This document shows positions 8,137-17,390 of a DNA stretch of 64,000 nt, in pieces. The position numbers were made by a program, and so were the translations under genes. Each line of letters opens with the position of its first letter. The first letter of the stretch is position 1. Below the pieces are notes generated by a model, which saw nothing but the letters and a program-made list of their open reading frames with translations, did not search any database and was not told the DNA's origin. This DNA comes from Limisphaera sp026417315 (GTDB lineage: Bacteria; Verrucomicrobiota; Verrucomicrobiia; Limisphaerales; Limisphaeraceae), in the NCBI RefSeq assembly GCF_049537125.1, contig NZ_JBMVQY010000004.1:248001-312000 (forward strand). The letters run 5' to 3'.

Positions 8137-10020
8137 ATGCGACGAAGTTACCAAAAGTACGGCCTGATCAACCTGCTGACGCTGTTGACCGTGGGGGCAG
8201 CAGCGTTGGGCGCCGCCCGGTATGTGAATTCGCTGGCGGGCTACGTGGCCGCGCTGCATTTGGGGCTGGGCATGTTGGTGGCCTTCGTCAGCTGGTTCCA
8301 GCTCCGGTTGGAAGAGCAGGAGGCCGAGGAACAGCTGGAACTGGAGGATCTGCTGCGGTCCAAGGGGCGCAGCGCTCTGTTCGAGACTGAAGAGGCGGAG
8401 GCTTTGCCGGCCCGGCGCGCCCGGGAACAGTTCGAACGGTATTTCGTTCCAGTTTTCACCCTACTGCTCTTTGGTCTGCAGGCGGCCGGGGTCTGGTGGA
8501 TGTGGCGGTGGCTGGACCGGCAGACGCTGCCGCCGATTTCCCCGCCGCTGGTGGCGATGTCGTTCTTTGGGTTGTTTGCGCTGATTCTGTTTTTGCTGGG
8601 CAAGTTCGCCTCCACTTTGGCGCGGTTGGAGAACCAGCGTCTGCTGCGGCCCAGTGGGGATTACGTCCTGTTTGGAGCGTATGTGTGCATGGTGGCGGCT
8701 GCGGCCGTGGTCGGTGTGGAGGCGGGGTGGGCCCGGGCGGATTTCTGGGCGGCGCGCGTCCTGCTGGGGGTGCTGGCCCTGGTGGCGGTGGAGACGTTGC
8801 TGAACCTGATCCTGGAGATCTATCGACCGCGGATCAAGGGGCAGCGGCCCAGGCCGGTGTACGAGAGTCGGTTTGTCGGGTTGTTGGCGAGGCCGGAGGG
8901 GTTGATCACCACGGCGGCGGAGGCGCTGGATTACCAGTTCGGATTCAAGGTTTCCGAGACCTGGTTTTACAAGTTTTTCGAGCGGGCGTTGGGATGGTTG
9001 CTGTTGTTGCAGGTGGGGGTGTTGTTGCTGTCCACGTGCTTCGTGGTGGTGGAACCCGGACAACAGGCGTTGTTGGAACGGTGGGGTCGGCCGGCGGATG
9101 ACCGTGCCTTGTTGGGGCCGGGTCTGCATCTGAAATGGCCATGGCCGGTGGAGCGGGTATATCGGTATCGGACGGACGAGATTCAGACCTTGATCGTCGG
9201 CATCGAGCCGGAGGAGCCCAAGCCCGGGGTGCAGGACACGCGAACGGTGGTGTGGTCGGTGGCCCACGGGAAGGAGGATTTGTTCATGGTGGCGCATCGG
9301 GAGGAGGGACTGACCCCGGGCCCGGGCGGTGGCGGGGACCGCTCCGCGCCTCCCGTCAGCTTCCTGGTGGTCAATGTGCCCATCCACTTCCAGATTCAGG
9401 ACGTCCGCCAGTGGGCGTACGGGCACAAGGATCCGGCGGCCTTGTTGGAGAAGCTGGCAACGCGGGAGATTGTGCGCTACCTGGTGAGCGCAGATTTGGG
9501 GGAGATCATGAGCACGGGCCGTGCCCGGGCGGCTGAGGAGTTGCGGCTGCGCATTCAGCAGAGGGCGGAGGAGAAACGGCTGGGGGTGAAGATCCTGTTT
9601 GTTGGTTTGCAGGGGATTCATCCCCCGGTGAAGGTGGCGCCGGAGTTTGCCAAGGTGGTCTCCGCGGCGCACACGCGGCAGGCACGCATTCTGGATGCGC
9701 AGGCGGAGGCGATTCGGACCAATGCCCTGGCGGGGGCCCAAGCGTTTGTGCTGACGAACCAGGCCCTGGCCGAGCGCGCCCAGCTGGAACGGGTGAGCCT
9801 GGCACGGGCGGCGGCGTTCACCAATCAGGAACCCGCCTACCGCGCAGCGCCCTCGGTGTATCCTTTGCGTGCGTATTTGCAGACGCTGGTGCCCGCGGTG
9901 GCCGGTGTGCGCAAGTATGTTCTCTGGACCACGAACACCCAGGATTTGATCCAGGTGGACCTGCAGGATCGGATCCGGCAGGATTTGTTGGACGTTGCCC
10001 TGCCCGCCCCGCGTCAGTGA
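8137..10020 (+). CDS. HflK-like SPFH protein with a multi-pass N-terminal membrane region
   Basis: A 627-residue protein. The first 320 residues hold about six or seven hydrophobic segments separated by charged stretches such as LEEQEAEEQLELEDLLRSKG. A normal HflK-like SPFH half follows: a membrane anchor (LLLLQVGVLLLSTCFVV), VVEPGQQALLERWGRP, the GPGLHLKWPWPVERVYRY motif, and an alanine-rich helical tail that ends near PAPRQ. E. coli HflK has only one N-terminal membrane span, so the long multi-pass front is unusual. A Gly/Pro-rich insert (about 395-415) interrupts the SPFH core. The stop overlaps a possible GTG of the next gene (GTGA). I expect it to form ring or cage assemblies with the next two products, as HflK-HflC do; this is inference. 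Confidence 0.85.
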   Translation: MRRSYQKYGLINLLTLLTVGAAALGAARYVNSLAGYVAALHLGLGMLVAFVSWFQLRLEEQEAEEQLELEDLLRSKGRSALFETEEAEALPARRAREQFERYFVPVFTLLLFGLQAAGVWWMWRWLDRQTLPPISPPLVAMSFFGLFALILFLLGKFASTLARLENQRLLRPSGDYVLFGAYVCMVAAAAVVGVEAGWARADFWAARVLLGVLALVAVETLLNLILEIYRPRIKGQRPRPVYESRFVGLLARPEGLITTAAEALDYQFGFKVSETWFYKFFERALGWLLLLQVGVLLLSTCFVVVEPGQQALLERWGRPADDRALLGPGLHLKWPWPVERVYRYRTDEIQTLIVGIEPEEPKPGVQDTRTVVWSVAHGKEDLFMVAHREEGLTPGPGGGGDRSAPPVSFLVVNVPIHFQIQDVRQWAYGHKDPAALLEKLATREIVRYLVSADLGEIMSTGRARAAEELRLRIQQRAEEKRLGVKILFVGLQGIHPPVKVAPEFAKVVSAAHTRQARILDAQAEAIRTNALAGAQAFVLTNQALAERAQLERVSLARAAAFTNQEPAYRAAPSVYPLRAYLQTLVPAVAGVRKYVLWTTNTQDLIQVDLQDRIRQDLLDVALPAPRQ

Positions 10021-10037
10021 GTCGAGCACGTTCCGCC

Positions 10038-10943
10038 ATGAAACGACCTGTTGTCACGCTTATCGTTGGTGCCCTGCTGGTGGCGATCTTTGCCCTGCTG
10101 CTGTTTACCTTTCAGGTGCGGCAGTCGGAGGTTGCCGTGGTCACCACCTTCGGGCAGCCCACCCGCAACATCAGCGAGCCCGGGGCCTACTTGAAATGGC
10201 CGTGGCCGATCCAGCGGGTCTACAAGTTCGATCGGCGCGTGCAGGTCTTCGAGGACAAGTTCACCGAGGGACTTACCGCGGATAACAACAATTTGTTGAC
10301 CGCGGTGTATGTGGGGTGGCGGATCGAAGATGCGCAGGCGTTTTTTCCGAAGTTTGGCGGCGGCTCGATCCAGGCGGCCGAACGAATGCTGGAAGGCGTC
10401 CTGGGGAATGCCAAGGGGGCGGTGGTGGGGCGGTATCAATTGTCCGATTTCATCAATGCCGATCCGACCAAACTCAAGTTCGACCAGATCGAGCGTGACA
10501 TTCTGGCGTTGGTGGACGCGCAATTGCGCACCAACAACACGGGGATCCGCATCGAGTTCCTGGGCATCAAGAAGATCGGGTTGCCCGAAAGCGTGACGCA
10601 AACGGTCTTCGACCGGATGACGTCGGAGCGAAAGGTGCTCGTGAGTCGGCTGGAGAACGAAGGAGAGGCCGAGGCGCAGAAGATTCGGGCCCAGGCCAAC
10701 CGGCAGGCAGCGGAGATTCTGGCTGCGGCCGAGGCCGAGGCCACCCGGATTCGGGGCGAGGGCGAGGCCGCGGCGGCCCAGATCCTGCCCGTGTTCGAAC
10801 GGAATCCGGCCCTGGCCAACTTCGAATTGCGGCTGCGTGCGTTGGAACAGGCGTTGAAGGAGCGGACGACACTGATCTTCGACGAGCGAACGCCGCCCTT
10901 CGATGTGTTTCAAGGTTTCCTGACGAATCGAGCTGCCCGGTAA
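10038..10943 (+). CDS. HflC-like SPFH/band 7 protein
   Basis: A 301-residue protein of normal HflC length. One N-terminal membrane anchor (VTLIVGALLVAIFALLLFTF) is followed by VRQSEVAVVTTFGQPTRNI, the PGAYLKWPWPIQRVYKFDRR motif, and a coiled, alanine- and glutamate-rich region (AEAQKIRAQANRQAAEILAA) typical of the stalk that packs SPFH rings. Family members make large membrane-bound cages and in E. coli modulate FtsH; no ftsH is in this window. The ATG at 10038 follows the previous stop by 17 bases; a GTG at 10017 overlapping that stop is an alternative start. The next gene begins five bases after this stop, so the two are almost certainly cotranscribed. Confidence 0.9.
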   Translation: MKRPVVTLIVGALLVAIFALLLFTFQVRQSEVAVVTTFGQPTRNISEPGAYLKWPWPIQRVYKFDRRVQVFEDKFTEGLTADNNNLLTAVYVGWRIEDAQAFFPKFGGGSIQAAERMLEGVLGNAKGAVVGRYQLSDFINADPTKLKFDQIERDILALVDAQLRTNNTGIRIEFLGIKKIGLPESVTQTVFDRMTSERKVLVSRLENEGEAEAQKIRAQANRQAAEILAAAEAEATRIRGEGEAAAAQILPVFERNPALANFELRLRALEQALKERTTLIFDERTPPFDVFQGFLTNRAAR

Positions 10944-10948
10944 GAGCC

Positions 10949-12079
10949 ATGGCTGAGTCCCCTTCTTCTCCTGCCCCGCCCCGATTCCCGGAGACGGCGC
11001 CGCCGACCCCGCTGGATGCGGGTTCGCAAGCCCTGGCCGAGGCGCTGCACAGCAGCTTCGCCATCGTGCGGTTCCTGATGGTGGTGCTGGTGGTGGTGTT
11101 TCTGGCCTCGGGCTTTTTCTCGGTGGGGCCGCAGGAGCGGGGGTTGATCCTGCGCCTCGGCAAGCCCGTGGGCGAGGGAGAGGCGGCTCTGTTGGGTCCC
11201 GGTTTGCACTGGTCGTTCCCCTATCCCATCGACGAAGTCATTCGCGTGCCCATTACCGAGATTCAGACCTTGCGCAGCACCATCGGATGGTACGCCGTAA
11301 CACCGGAGCAGGAGGCGGCGGGGACGGAACCGCCGGTGGATCCGCGGACCCCACTGATTCCGGGGGTGGACGGTTACCTGCTGACGGCCGACGGCAACAT
11401 TATTCATTCCCGGGCGGTGTTGCGGTATCGGTTCGAGGACCCGCTGCGCTGCATTTTTGGGTTCAGCGGGGGCACTCCGGGACGCTTTGACCTGGCGGGG
11501 GTTTCCAACGCGGTGCTCAACACGCTGAACCAGGCACTTCTGCATGCGGCTGCGCGGTTCACCGTGGACGACATTCTGACGCGGAACGTTTTGGGCTTTC
11601 AGGAGGAGGTGTTGCGTCGGTTTCTGGCGTTGGCCGAGGAGCGCAACCTGGGCATTGCGGTCGAACAACTGCAGGTGGAGAGCCGTCCGCCGCGCCAGTT
11701 GAAACAGGCCTTCGACCAGGTGGTGCAGGCGGCCCTGCGGCGGAGCCAGGTGCTCAACGAGGCGCTCAGTTATGCCAATCAGACCACCAACCGGGCCGCG
11801 TCCGAAGCGGCCGCGCTGGTGAGTCGGGCCCAGGCTGAACGGACCCGCTACTTGGAGACGCTGGCGGCAGAGGCGCGACGCTTCGAGGGCCTGCTGGCCC
11901 AGTTCGAGCGGAATCCCGATCTGTACATGCAGCAGCGCGTGGCCGAAACCATGGCCCGCGTGTTGACCAATGTGCAGGACAAGTTCTTCGTGCCGGAACG
12001 TGCCGATGGCCGGACGCGGGAACTTCGGCTATTGTTGAATCGTGAGCCGCCCAGGCCGTCCCCGCAGCCGAGCCGATGA
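10949..12079 (+). CDS. Second HflK-like SPFH/band 7 protein
   Basis: A 376-residue protein with a Pro/Ser-rich cytoplasmic start, one membrane anchor (IVRFLMVVLVVVFLASGFF), then VGPQERGLILRLGKPVGEGE, LLGPGLHWSFPYPIDEVIRV and the long helical region with YANQTTNRAASEAAALVSRA. It reads as HflK rather than HflC by the GLHWSFPYPID motif. It is five bases behind the HflC-like gene and 53 bases ahead of the P-type ATPase. With the 627-residue protein, the locus encodes two HflK-type and one HflC-type subunits, whereas the classic complex has one of each. Partners and substrates are unknown; FtsH or the adjacent metal pump are candidates by context only. Confidence 0.9.
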   Translation: MAESPSSPAPPRFPETAPPTPLDAGSQALAEALHSSFAIVRFLMVVLVVVFLASGFFSVGPQERGLILRLGKPVGEGEAALLGPGLHWSFPYPIDEVIRVPITEIQTLRSTIGWYAVTPEQEAAGTEPPVDPRTPLIPGVDGYLLTADGNIIHSRAVLRYRFEDPLRCIFGFSGGTPGRFDLAGVSNAVLNTLNQALLHAAARFTVDDILTRNVLGFQEEVLRRFLALAEERNLGIAVEQLQVESRPPRQLKQAFDQVVQAALRRSQVLNEALSYANQTTNRAASEAAALVSRAQAERTRYLETLAAEARRFEGLLAQFERNPDLYMQQRVAETMARVLTNVQDKFFVPERADGRTRELRLLLNREPPRPSPQPSR

Positions 12080-12132
12080 CCGGCAGGGTTGGCGGGAGCG
12101 AAGAGTGCGGCTGCATCGGATGAGAGCCAACC

Positions 12133-14163
12133 ATGCAGGTGACGTCGTTGCTGAGCCGGCGCGAACACGCGCATGACCACGAACACGGGCCCGGCTGTGG
12201 CTGTGGCCACGATCACGAGCACACGCCGATCAAGTTGTGGCAGACCCTGATCGGGCTGGTGTTCGTCGTGAACGCGTTCCTGGTCGACTGGTTGTTCGAC
12301 CAGAGCCATGCCATCGCCAGTGCCAGTGGCATGATCGGGGCCATCATCCTCGGCTACCCGATCATGGTCACCGCGGTGCGCGACCTGCGCGCCGGCCGGC
12401 TCAGTATCAACGAACTTGTGGCCATCGCCGTCCTGGCTGCATTTGCCTCGGGCGACTACAAGACCGCCGGCGTGGTGGCGTTTTTCATGCTGTTGGGGGA
12501 GATCATCGAGACCCGCACGGCCGAGGGGGCCCGGGCTTCCATTGAATCCCTGATCAAACTGACGCCCACCAAGGCACGGCGGATTCGCCCCGACCGCACC
12601 GAGGAGGAGGTCCCGGCCAGCCAGTTGGCGGTGGGCGACATCATTCGCATCCGCCCCGGCGACAATGTGCCGGCCGACGGAGTGATCGTCAGCGGCCAGG
12701 GTTCCTTCAACCAGGCCACCATCACGGGCGAATCATTGCCGGTGGACAAGAAGCCCGGGGACGAGGTGTTTGCCGGCACGCAGAATCTCACCGGTGTGCT
12801 CGAGGTGCGCGTAACGCGGGCGGGGACGGATACCACCCTGGGCCGCGTGCGGGAACTGATCCTGGCGGCGGAAAAGACGAAGCTCCCGATCATGAAGATC
12901 GTGGACCAATACATGGGTTTTTACACGCCGCTGGTGCTGTTGATCGGGGCACTGGTGTGGGCGTTCACGCGTGATCTGGACCGGGTCATTGCCGTGTTCA
13001 TCGTGGCCTGTCCGTGTGCGTTTATTCTGGCGACGCCCACCGCGATGGTGGCGGCCCTCTCGGCGGCGGCCCGGCTGGGGATCCTGATCAAGAACGTGGC
13101 GGACATCGAAGCCGCCGCCAAGATCAACGCCTTCATCTTCGACAAAACCGGCACGCTCACCACGGGGCAACTGGCGGTCAGCCGCCTGGCGCCGGCCCCG
13201 GGGGTCAAGCCGGCGGAATTGCTGCGGCTCGCGGCCTCGGCCGAGAAGTACAGCAACCATCCCACGGCCAGGGCGCTGGCGCAACTGGCCGAAGAGGTGA
13301 ACGTGCCGATGGCAGAGCCGCAGGATTTTGCGGAAACGCCGGGCCGGGGCGTGCGGGCACGGGTGGGAGACGACTGGGTGCTGGTGGGACGGGCCCAGTG
13401 GCTCCAGGAACAGGGCGTCAATGGAGAGCTTTTCCAGTCCGTGGACCTGAACGAGGCGGAGGGATGGAGCCTGGTGTTCGTGGCCCGGAACGGTCAGTGC
13501 GTTGGCTGGATCGGCCTGCAGGACCAGATCCGTCCCGAAGCGAAGCCAGCCCTGGCCGAATTGAAAGAGGCCGGCGTGCGCCGCATTGCGATGATCTCCG
13601 GCGACCGGCAGCCGGTGGCCGAACGCGTGGCGCGGGAAATCGGCTGCGAGGAGGTTCGCGGAGACTGCCTGCCGCAGGACAAGGTCAATTTTGTGCGCGA
13701 GATTCGGGGCAAGGGATATCGCGTGGCGGTGGTGGGCGACGGCGTGAACGACGCGCCTGCGTTGGCGGCGGGCGACATGGGAATTGCCATGGGTGCCGCC
13801 GGCAGTGAAGTGGCCATTCACAGTGCCACCATTGCATTGATGAACAACGACCTGCGGCGGCTGCCCTTCCTGGTGAAGCTCTCCCGCAGCACACGGGCCG
13901 TCATCAATCAGAACTTCCTTTTCGGCGTGTTCTTCATCATCGCCGGTTTGACGGCCGCCGCCTTCGGCTATCTGAATCCCATCGTGGCGGCCATCCTGCA
14001 CAACGTTGGTTCGCTCATTGTGGTGTTCAACAGCGCCCGGTTGGTGCGGAAGGGCGAGGAATTGGAGCATTTCCAGGCGCAGCAGGCGCCGGCAGTCCCT
14101 CCGACAGGTCCGACCGCCCCGCGGCACGGGGCTGCGACCCAGCTGGTCCCGCGGCCGGCTTGA
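12133..14163 (+). CDS. P1B-type heavy-metal-translocating ATPase
   Basis: A 676-residue metal pump that couples ATP hydrolysis to movement of a transition-metal ion across the inner membrane. A short His/Cys-rich tail (HAHDHEHGPGCGCGHDHEHT, residues 12-31) stands where a folded HMA domain often lies. Next come the A-domain TGES, the CPC metal-site motif at Cys293-Pro-Cys295, the phosphorylated Asp337 in DKTGT, the P1B HP motif in YSNHPTARAL, and GDGVNDAPAL. The last membrane helix has HNVGSLIVVFNSARL instead of the Asp-x-Gly of ZntA-type Zn/Cd pumps, so the metal cannot be called with confidence; Zn/Cd/Co export is the default guess. A Pro-rich tail ends the protein. It closes the SPFH locus. 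Confidence 0.93.
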   Translation: MQVTSLLSRREHAHDHEHGPGCGCGHDHEHTPIKLWQTLIGLVFVVNAFLVDWLFDQSHAIASASGMIGAIILGYPIMVTAVRDLRAGRLSINELVAIAVLAAFASGDYKTAGVVAFFMLLGEIIETRTAEGARASIESLIKLTPTKARRIRPDRTEEEVPASQLAVGDIIRIRPGDNVPADGVIVSGQGSFNQATITGESLPVDKKPGDEVFAGTQNLTGVLEVRVTRAGTDTTLGRVRELILAAEKTKLPIMKIVDQYMGFYTPLVLLIGALVWAFTRDLDRVIAVFIVACPCAFILATPTAMVAALSAAARLGILIKNVADIEAAAKINAFIFDKTGTLTTGQLAVSRLAPAPGVKPAELLRLAASAEKYSNHPTARALAQLAEEVNVPMAEPQDFAETPGRGVRARVGDDWVLVGRAQWLQEQGVNGELFQSVDLNEAEGWSLVFVARNGQCVGWIGLQDQIRPEAKPALAELKEAGVRRIAMISGDRQPVAERVAREIGCEEVRGDCLPQDKVNFVREIRGKGYRVAVVGDGVNDAPALAAGDMGIAMGAAGSEVAIHSATIALMNNDLRRLPFLVKLSRSTRAVINQNFLFGVFFIIAGLTAAAFGYLNPIVAAILHNVGSLIVVFNSARLVRKGEELEHFQAQQAPAVPPTGPTAPRHGAATQLVPRPA

Positions 14164-15551
14164 AACAGGAGTGGAAATCTGTGCCACGATCCCTGCCGGA
14201 TCCGCGGTGCAGATCGGGTTGGCGGCGGGAGCGGCAGAACGCGAGCGTCGAGATCGCTCGTCGGAGCGACGATTCTGGCAGTACGTTGGGGACGGTGGTT
14301 GCTTCCTGTGGCGCAGCCTCGGCTCTGCACACGGTCTGGGGCCCCTGCACGGGTTAAAGCAGCGGCGGACCAACGGCGGGCCGAAGTCGGTTGCCCTGTG
14401 ACGCGGAGGTTTGGTCCGGTAGATCCGACTTTCCGGCTGCGCGCGGCCTTCAAGAATCAGGCCACGCGACGTTGAGCATTGTCCAGACAGCCGCAAAACA
14501 GCCCTCCCGCGGTCGGAAACTGTGGGCCCAGCCCCTGGCATCGCAACTGCAGGGCCTCCCCAATTGCCAGGTTGTTGAAAAACGTATTCTTCGGGAAACA
14601 GCCCTACCCGAGCAACGACTTGCGCAATATGCTTTTGCGCAATGCGTTCCTTCTCAGTGCCCCGGGAATGCGAGCCGCGCGGCTTTCCCAGAAGCCGCAG
14701 CCGAAGGCCTTGCTGGTAGCGGAGCCTGGAAGGAGGTGGAGCCAGCTTGGGCCACTTCCGTGGGGGCGGGGCCACGAGCCGATCGTACCGGTCGCCAAAC
14801 GCGCTTCGAAGGCGGGCTCATTGAAGGAGCTGCCGACAGTAGTGGGCGGATGACCCTACGATCCTTCCCATGGCGGCGGTGCCCACGCTTTGTAGGCAAG
14901 GGGCTGGATTCGGTTCCCACGTGCCTCGCCTAACGGGCGGCGGCTACGAACCCTCGCAATTTCTGAAGCCACGGACGCAGGACGGCGAAGACTCTCTGGC
15001 AAGCCCATCGGCGGCGTTCCGTGGAGGCTACCGGATGACAGCTGTCAGCGGTTGCACCGGAGGGTCCACCGCGTCACCGCGGTAACTACCAGTTGGGGCG
15101 GCAGTTGGCTTCCAGATTCCGGGTCCGCTGCCTTACTGCGGCGGCCACCTCCGCAATTCCGTAGCCGCCGATGGAGGTCGGCGGGCAGACAGCTCGCGGA
15201 TTATCAGTTGCGTTCCTGTTGGCCGTTGTTGAACGACAACGGAGGGCCGGCACCGAATGCGGGGCGCAAACCCCCGCGGCAGCGGGACGACCTGCTGTTC
15301 CGGAGGTGCGCCACCGAGTCGCAAAGAACCCTCAGCCTGCGCGGATCCTGACCACATCCAGTTCTCAGAACCCGGGCAGTCGAAAAGACAGCAGGATCGC
15401 CACGGCTCACCCGGTTTCGGCCTGGCGGGGGATCTGTTCCATGTGCGGGGGTTCTCGTTCCAGCCGCTGAGGCAATGGGTCGATGGGCGGGGTGGCGCCG
15501 AATCGGGTCTGGAGTGACCGCCTTTGTTCGGGATTGGACCGCGGTTGCAGC
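14164..15551. other. Long stretch without a supportable gene (1.4 kb)
   Basis: Between the ATPase and a convergent gene I find only overlapping chance frames in several phases, none with a family motif, signal peptide or convincing ribosome binding site. A less GC-rich patch lies at about 14570-14650, with GTTGTTGAAAAACG and TTGCGCAATATG segments. I see no tRNA, known riboswitch or terminator with a T run. Confidence 0.6.
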
Positions 15552-17390
15552 TCACCGCCGAAGCAGTCGATAGAACCGCGGGGAAGTGCCGGCATTCAGG
15601 TCCGTTACCGTGGTGTTGACGAATGCCGGGCCGTCCATGCGGGGCGTGACCTGAATGAGATTCTGCCACTGGCGCAGGTCGGAGGAGACCTGGACCTGGT
15701 AGGTGACGAAGGGCTCTCCGTGGATCTCGAATTGAAACTCGTGGGGGCCGACCTTGCGGGGACTGCCCAGGCCCGGAGTCGGCAGAGGGAAGACGGTGAA
15801 GTCCAGGACGGCGCCGCCAGGGGGAGGTAGAATCACACTCGCGGGTGCGCAATTGAAGCCCTCGTCCTGCAGATCGTCGCACGACAGCTGTACCTGCCAG
15901 GGGCCACCTGAAACGGGCATGCGGTAACGCCCCTGGGGGTCCGTGGCCATCCCGGAGGCATAGAACGTTTCGCCGCCGAGATCGGCCCAGCCGAAGACGC
16001 CGATACCCAGCACGGACAAGCCGCGTGGGTCGCGCACCGTGCCGGTGATTTGGTTGGTGGCTTCGACGACACGAATGTTTTGCGCGATCGCCTGACCCGG
16101 CAGCACGGTTTGATTGAATCGGAATCCGGAGGCGATGTGATTGGTCAGGCGCGGATTCAGGATCGGGTCGACCATGAGCATCCACCATGAGGGAGTGCCT
16201 CCGACGACGATGCCGGTGTAGCGGCCCTGGTCATCGGTGATGGGATCGTTGCCGTCGTAGGTGTCGCTCCCGGTCTGGCCGCTGACACGGAGCCGAATGC
16301 CGGCCAGGGGCTGGCCGGCGGCATCCAACACGCGTCCGTGGAACGCGGCATTCGCGGGCACGACGTGGACTTCGACTCCCGCCACGCTGCCGGTGGTGGT
16401 CAGGAAGGAGCGCTCTTTTTCGCTACTGGGGAAAAGCACGGCGTGCAGGTGAAGGTCCTCGAAAGCAGGCTCGATGGTCCACGCCCCCTCGCGGACGGCG
16501 ACCGTGAAGAATCCGTTGCCATCGGTCCACGCCGGGGCGAAGAGCCCCGTGTCCGACTCCACCTGGAGGAACACCCCGGGCAGAGCTCGTTCGGGGTTGG
16601 AGGCGTCCACCAGACGACCGGAAAGTTGTCGCGTGGCAGACAAGAGTTCCAGCTCGGTCGGCACCGATTGGCCCGGACCCAAGCCGAGCATATAAGGGCT
16701 TTCGAGGTCGGTGACCCAACCGGGTCGAGCCGGCACGAGAACGTAAAACCCGGGCGGCAGTTGCAGTTGGAACCGTCCGCCCGCGTCCGTCAGGGTGGCT
16801 GCGGCAAAGGAACCGTCCTTGACCAGGTCGATGGCGACCACGACCGCCGCGGGCAGGTTGGTGCCGGCTGCGCGAACGACGCCGGTCACGCCTTGCCCCA
16901 GGGGCGCATTGGTGAACTGTTGAGTTTGGCGGACCGTGGCGAACCGGCCGGTGGGGCTGGCCAGCTCCCATATGTGAGTGCCGATGGTGTGGTCCAGCCA
17001 GGGCTGGCCGTAGTTCACCGGCACACGGAGTTGGCCGGCGGCGGGGTCCTGATCGAAAGGTTGGTTCCAGTTGGTCACTCCTGCGAGAAGGGGCACGCTG
17101 TTGTCCGTCAGCCGGAGTTCGAAGGTGAGCAGGTCGTTAGCGTCCCAGGTGCCGTTGCCATTGGCGTCCAACCACCTACGGAGGATGACGGTTTCGCCGC
17201 CCTGCAGACCCGTGGCCTGGAGGGTGACCATGCCGGAGTAGGTATGTGGCGCTGCCGTCGGACTGACGCTCAGCGTCGCAGCCCGGGTTTGCAGGAATCC
17301 ACCCAGCAAACCAGTGAGCACAATCAAGCCAAAGCTGGAAATGCCGTTTCGCCGGCCGGGAACGAGAGTGTGTGACGACGTGGTACGCAT
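15552..17390 (-). CDS. Secreted protein with carboxypeptidase-like regulatory repeats and a shared C-terminal end
   Basis: A 612-residue exported protein. A signal peptide precedes ATLSVSPTAAPHTYSG. Several beta-sandwich repeats of the carboxypeptidase-regulatory type are visible: GVTGVVRAAGTNLPAAVVVA, QLSGRLVDASNPERALPGV, HGRVLDAAGQPLAGIRLRVS and ITGTVRDPRGLSVLGIGVFG, each followed by a DAGGRF/DQGRY/DPQGRY turn. An early segment (RRWLDANGNGTWDANDLL) looks like a calcium-binding DxNxDGxxD loop. The C terminus (TYQVQVSSDLRQWQNL, then RFYRLLRR) resembles that of two other large proteins here. The ATG at 17390 has an AGGGG site just ahead. A structural or adhesive surface role is inferred. Confidence 0.8.
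   Translation of the reverse strand: MRTTSSHTLVPGRRNGISSFGLIVLTGLLGGFLQTRAATLSVSPTAAPHTYSGMVTLQATGLQGGETVILRRWLDANGNGTWDANDLLTFELRLTDNSVPLLAGVTNWNQPFDQDPAAGQLRVPVNYGQPWLDHTIGTHIWELASPTGRFATVRQTQQFTNAPLGQGVTGVVRAAGTNLPAAVVVAIDLVKDGSFAAATLTDAGGRFQLQLPPGFYVLVPARPGWVTDLESPYMLGLGPGQSVPTELELLSATRQLSGRLVDASNPERALPGVFLQVESDTGLFAPAWTDGNGFFTVAVREGAWTIEPAFEDLHLHAVLFPSSEKERSFLTTTGSVAGVEVHVVPANAAFHGRVLDAAGQPLAGIRLRVSGQTGSDTYDGNDPITDDQGRYTGIVVGGTPSWWMLMVDPILNPRLTNHIASGFRFNQTVLPGQAIAQNIRVVEATNQITGTVRDPRGLSVLGIGVFGWADLGGETFYASGMATDPQGRYRMPVSGGPWQVQLSCDDLQDEGFNCAPASVILPPPGGAVLDFTVFPLPTPGLGSPRKVGPHEFQFEIHGEPFVTYQVQVSSDLRQWQNLIQVTPRMDGPAFVNTTVTDLNAGTSPRFYRLLRR

Noticed and set aside
12733..14775. A 680-codon minus-strand frame over the P-type ATPase
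   Set aside because: Antisense to a gene with all catalytic motifs; composition is His/Arg/Gln-rich and matches no family.
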